Assembly (NCBI GenBank): GCA_031263945.1 | Contig: JAISEW010000032.1 | Span: 1 to 8,777, forward strand | From: Gracilibacteraceae bacterium | Lineage (GTDB): Bacteria > Bacillota > Desulfitobacteriia > Desulfitobacteriales > Syntrophobotulaceae | Length of the DNA: 8,777 nt | Reading direction: 5' to 3' | Shown: one piece after another, positions 6,968-8,777 of the stretch | Layout: every line of letters starts with the position of its first letter | How positions within the stretch are numbered: position 1 is the first letter of the stretch | Notes under the pieces: model-generated | The model's input: the letters and a program-made list of their open reading frames with translations, nothing else | What the model was told of the DNA's origin: nothing | The model's database searches: none | Translations under genes and position numbers: made by a program

Positions 6968-7027
6968 CAGCGCCGCTCATTTTTCGCCTCCCGCGCCGCA
7001 GGCAGTGTTCTCCGGCGCTGTTTTTTT
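6968..7027 (+). terminator. Rho-independent terminator-like structure oriented to the right
   Basis: CAGCGCCG (6968-6975) and CGGCGCTG (7013-7020) form a perfect 8-bp GC-rich inverted repeat, followed at once by seven T residues (7021-7027) on the + strand. An internal GCGCCG (6993-6998) can pair with the same right arm to make a shorter stem with a 14-nt loop. On the - strand the structure has the A-run before it and no T-run after it, so it should not stop punA-coaE transcripts. It lies between coaE and punA, both on the - strand, so it would stop a rightward RNA that is antisense to coaE. The outer loop of 37 nt is long for a classic terminator, so efficiency is uncertain. Confidence 0.5.
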
Positions 7028-7031
7028 ATGA

Positions 7032-7880
7032 TCAGCGCCGGGCGCTTTTGTCCAGACGGGCGAGCACGGATTTGAGTAAAGCATAAAGGTCGCCGGCCAC
7101 GCGGGCCGAAGTTTCCAGCACTTCCTCCATTGTCAATTTCCGCTCCAGCACTCCGGCCGCCATATTGGTCACGCAGGAGATGCCGAGGACCCGCATGTTT
7201 CCGTGCCCGGCCACTATAACCTCCGGCACGGTGGACATACCAACGAGATCAGCGCCCACGGCGCGTAAATAACGTATTTCCGCCGGCGTCTCAAAACTCG
7301 GCCCGGGCACTGCCGCGTAAACGCCCTCCTGTCCCTGCCATCCCATTTCCGCCATAACGGCCAAAGCCTCCCGCCGCCAGTTTTTATCATAAGCGTAGCT
7401 CATATCGGGAAAACGCGGGCCGAAAAAGTCCAGATTCTGCCCGCGCAGCGGATTCACGCCCAGCAGATTGATATGGTCGCGCATGAGTACGAGCTGACCC
7501 GGCCGATAACTTTCGTTTATCCCGCCCGCCGCGTTCGTGACGACGAGGTTTTTCACGCCGAGGACTTCCATCAGGCGCACGGGGAACGTCACTTCCTCCA
7601 TATCATATCCTTCGTAGTAGTGCAGCCGGCCCTGCATGATCATCACATAGGCGGCGCCGCAGTTTCCCAGCACCATATTGCCCTTGTGCCCGGGCGCAGT
7701 CGACAGAGGAAAATGCGGGATATCCTCATAGGGGACCACCGTTTGCTCCGTCACGTTTTCCGCGAATCCTCCCAGACCTGAGCCGAGGATAAGGCCAAAA
7801 TCCGGCTTCCGGAGCAGTTTCTTTTCCACAAAATTCCTGGCTACGTTCAAGCGCGCCATCATTTTTTCTTCAGTCAGCAT
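7032..7880 (-). CDS. punA: Purine nucleoside phosphorylase, trimeric (guanosine/inosine) type
   Basis: Phosphorolytic cleavage of purine (deoxy)nucleosides to base plus (deoxy)ribose 1-phosphate in purine salvage; cytoplasmic and probably a homotrimer. With the ATG at 7880 it has 282 residues, typical of the class. Visible phosphate and ribose sites are GSGLG with Ser34, GHKGN with His65, and GRLHYYEG with Arg85, His87 and Glu90; NAAGG begins at Asn116. The base-binding residues are Glu197 (GPSFETPAE), Met215-Ser216 (GMSTVPEVI) and Asn239 (VTNMAAG). This Glu/Asn pair is the one that favours 6-oxopurines over adenine in this class. Residue numbers run one ahead of the human enzyme over the N-terminal half, which supports the ATG at 7880. 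A GTG at 7886 and ATGs at 7862 and 7859 are alternative starts. The gene lies 51 nt downstream of xerD and upstream of coaE on the same strand. Confidence 0.95.
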   Translation of the reverse strand: MLTEEKMMARLNVARNFVEKKLLRKPDFGLILGSGLGGFAENVTEQTVVPYEDIPHFPLSTAPGHKGNMVLGNCGAAYVMIMQGRLHYYEGYDMEEVTFPVRLMEVLGVKNLVVTNAAGGINESYRPGQLVLMRDHINLLGVNPLRGQNLDFFGPRFPDMSYAYDKNWRREALAVMAEMGWQGQEGVYAAVPGPSFETPAEIRYLRAVGADLVGMSTVPEVIVAGHGNMRVLGISCVTNMAAGVLERKLTMEEVLETSARVAGDLYALLKSVLARLDKSARR

Positions 7881-7889
7881 AAACACAGT

Positions 7890-7915
7890 CGCCGGGCAGA
7901 TCCCGGCGCTCCTTT
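7890..7915 (-). promoter_or_regulatory. Hairpin between the punA Shine-Dalgarno sequence and start codon
   Basis: Reading the - strand, AAAGGAG (7915-7909) is followed directly by a perfect 7-bp hairpin, CGCCGGG, a 5-nt loop, CCCGGCG (7908-7890), then 9 nt and the ATG at 7880. In linear sequence the Shine-Dalgarno is 28 nt from the ATG, too far to work well. If the hairpin folds, the effective spacing becomes about 9 nt, near optimal. There is no T-run after it on the - strand, so it is not a terminator for xerD. Confidence 0.5.
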
Positions 7916-7931
7916 CCTTTTTTCTGCCGTG

Positions 7932-8777
7932 TCACTCGGTTTTCGCGCCGCGCGCGCGGGGATGCGCCTGGCGAAAGACCTCCCACAGACGCTTGCCCGT
8001 CAGGTGGGTGTAAACCTGCGTGGTCGATATGTCGGCGTGTCCGAGCATTTCCTGTACAAATCGAAGATCGGCGCCCCCGTCCAGCAGATGGGTGGCGAAA
8101 CTGTGCCGGAACAAATGCGGATACAGGGAAACGTCCAGCCCCGCCAGTTGCCCGCGTTTTTTGACGATCTTCCAAACCCCTTGCCTGGTGAGGACCCGGC
8201 CGCGCGCGTTCAAAAAAAGGCTGTTACGTTCCGTGACCGTAGGCCGCGGATTTTTGGCGAGCAGAGCGTGTCGGCCTTCCGCGCTGTAAACAGCCAGACT
8301 TTTCAGCGCCGGTTCTCCCAGCGGCGCCAGCCTTTCTTTGTCGCCCTTGCCGCGGCAGCGCAAATATCCCAATTCAAATGATATATCATTCATGCTGAGA
8401 CCGGTAAGCTCGGATACGCGCAAACCGCTGCCGTAAAGGACCTCCAGGATCGCGTTGTCCCGCAGCGCCGCCGGTTTCCCGCTCGTGTCCGGCGCGAGCA
8501 GACGGCCTATGACTTGCGGCGTCAGCACTGTCGGCAGCGTCATTTCTGTTTTGGGATTGGTGAGATAAAGCGTCGGGTCGTCCTCGCGAATTTGTTCGTC
8601 AACCAGATAACCAAAAAAGCCTTTCAGCGCGGCGGCGCAGCGCGCCGCCGAACGGTTGGCCGCTCCCCGCCGCCTTAACTCCGATAAAAACTCCGTCAAT
8701 TCGGAAGCCGTACATGTTTCCGCGTTCAGCCGCCGCGCCGTGAAAAAATCAGCCAGCTTGCCGATATCCCGCTTGTA
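7932..8777 (-). CDS. xerD: Site-specific tyrosine recombinase XerD (N-terminus outside the window)
   Basis: Chromosome-dimer resolution recombinase acting at dif sites near the terminus, normally with XerC and FtsK. The frame stays open to the right window edge, giving 281 visible residues. The TTG at 8699 is an internal Leu codon, because the 26 codons before it encode a normal start of the SAM-like DNA-binding domain (a YKRDIGKLADFF segment). Compared with E. coli XerD about 28 N-terminal residues are missing. In visible numbering all six catalytic residues are present: Arg120 (SGLRVSEL), Lys144 (RGKGDKERL), His221 and Arg224 (PHLFRHSF), His247 (LGHADIS) and the nucleophile Tyr256 (TTQVYTHL); their spacing of 24, 23 and 9 residues equals that of the E. 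coli enzyme. No att sites, excisionase or phage genes surround it and it lies next to punA, so a housekeeping recombinase is far likelier than a mobile-element integrase. XerC cannot be fully excluded by reading alone. Confidence 0.92.
   Translation of the reverse strand, partial: YKRDIGKLADFFTARRLNAETCTASELTEFLSELRRRGAANRSAARCAAALKGFFGYLVDEQIREDDPTLYLTNPKTEMTLPTVLTPQVIGRLLAPDTSGKPAALRDNAILEVLYGSGLRVSELTGLSMNDISFELGYLRCRGKGDKERLAPLGEPALKSLAVYSAEGRHALLAKNPRPTVTERNSLFLNARGRVLTRQGVWKIVKKRGQLAGLDVSLYPHLFRHSFATHLLDGGADLRFVQEMLGHADISTTQVYTHLTGKRLWEVFRQAHPRARGAKTE

Noticed and set aside
7890..7920. punA leader hairpin as a rightward terminator, since a pyrimidine-rich tract with TTTTTT follows it on the + strand
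   Set aside because: The T-rich tract is interrupted by C residues right after the stem, and no + strand gene ends near here. The Shine-Dalgarno spacing explanation on the - strand fits better.
7932..8777. XerD as an integrase of a mobile element
   Set aside because: No att-like repeats, excisionase, phage or transposon genes nearby. Its sequence and its place next to punA fit the housekeeping XerD.
1..8777. CRISPR arrays, tRNA or rRNA genes, insertion sequences, riboswitch-like leaders or defence genes
   Set aside because: I looked for repeats, cloverleaf-like stretches, transposase motifs and nuclease or toxin motifs and saw none. The genes present are metabolic or housekeeping.

Overview
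The window reads as ordinary chromosomal metabolism plus housekeeping from an anaerobic or facultative bacterium, most likely a member of the Firmicutes (Bacillota). Three things suggest this: a TRAP solute-binding protein that looks lipid-anchored, an aldo/keto reductase fused to a ferredoxin-like two-cluster Fe-S domain, and xerD placed directly upstream of a trimeric-type purine nucleoside phosphorylase. The class is uncertain, and all assignments come from reading motifs, not from a database search.

Left part (1-4348, all + strand): the 3' portion of a TRAP-type C4-dicarboxylate-like binding lipoprotein (cut by the window edge), an aldo/keto reductase with a C-terminal [4Fe-4S] domain, a D-2-hydroxyacid dehydrogenase of the glycerate dehydrogenase/hydroxypyruvate reductase type, and an AEC-family ten-helix carboxylate permease. 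The gaps are 51, 122 and 22 nt with no obvious terminator, so these could be one transcript. Together they suggest uptake or efflux of small carboxylic acids and redox conversion of carbonyl/hydroxy acids, but no substrate can be read from the sequence.

Middle (4349-6362, + strand): a short AT-rich leader with a possible promoter and an inverted repeat that overlaps the ribosome-binding site, then a complete one-piece aconitase of about 640 residues.

Right part (6322-8777, all - strand): xerD (cut by the right edge), punA and coaE, transcribed leftwards towards aconitase. The 3' ends of aconitase and coaE overlap by 41 nt. A strong terminator-like structure between coaE and punA points in the + direction, where no + strand gene ends, which suggests a long antisense 3' extension of the aconitase transcript across coaE. 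The punA leader has a perfect hairpin between its Shine-Dalgarno sequence and its start codon.

No CRISPR array, tRNA, rRNA, insertion sequence, phage gene or defence system was seen. I found no convincing new multi-gene system; the observations worth checking are in the non-coding and overlapping parts. There is no gene-free stretch longer than about 125 nt.
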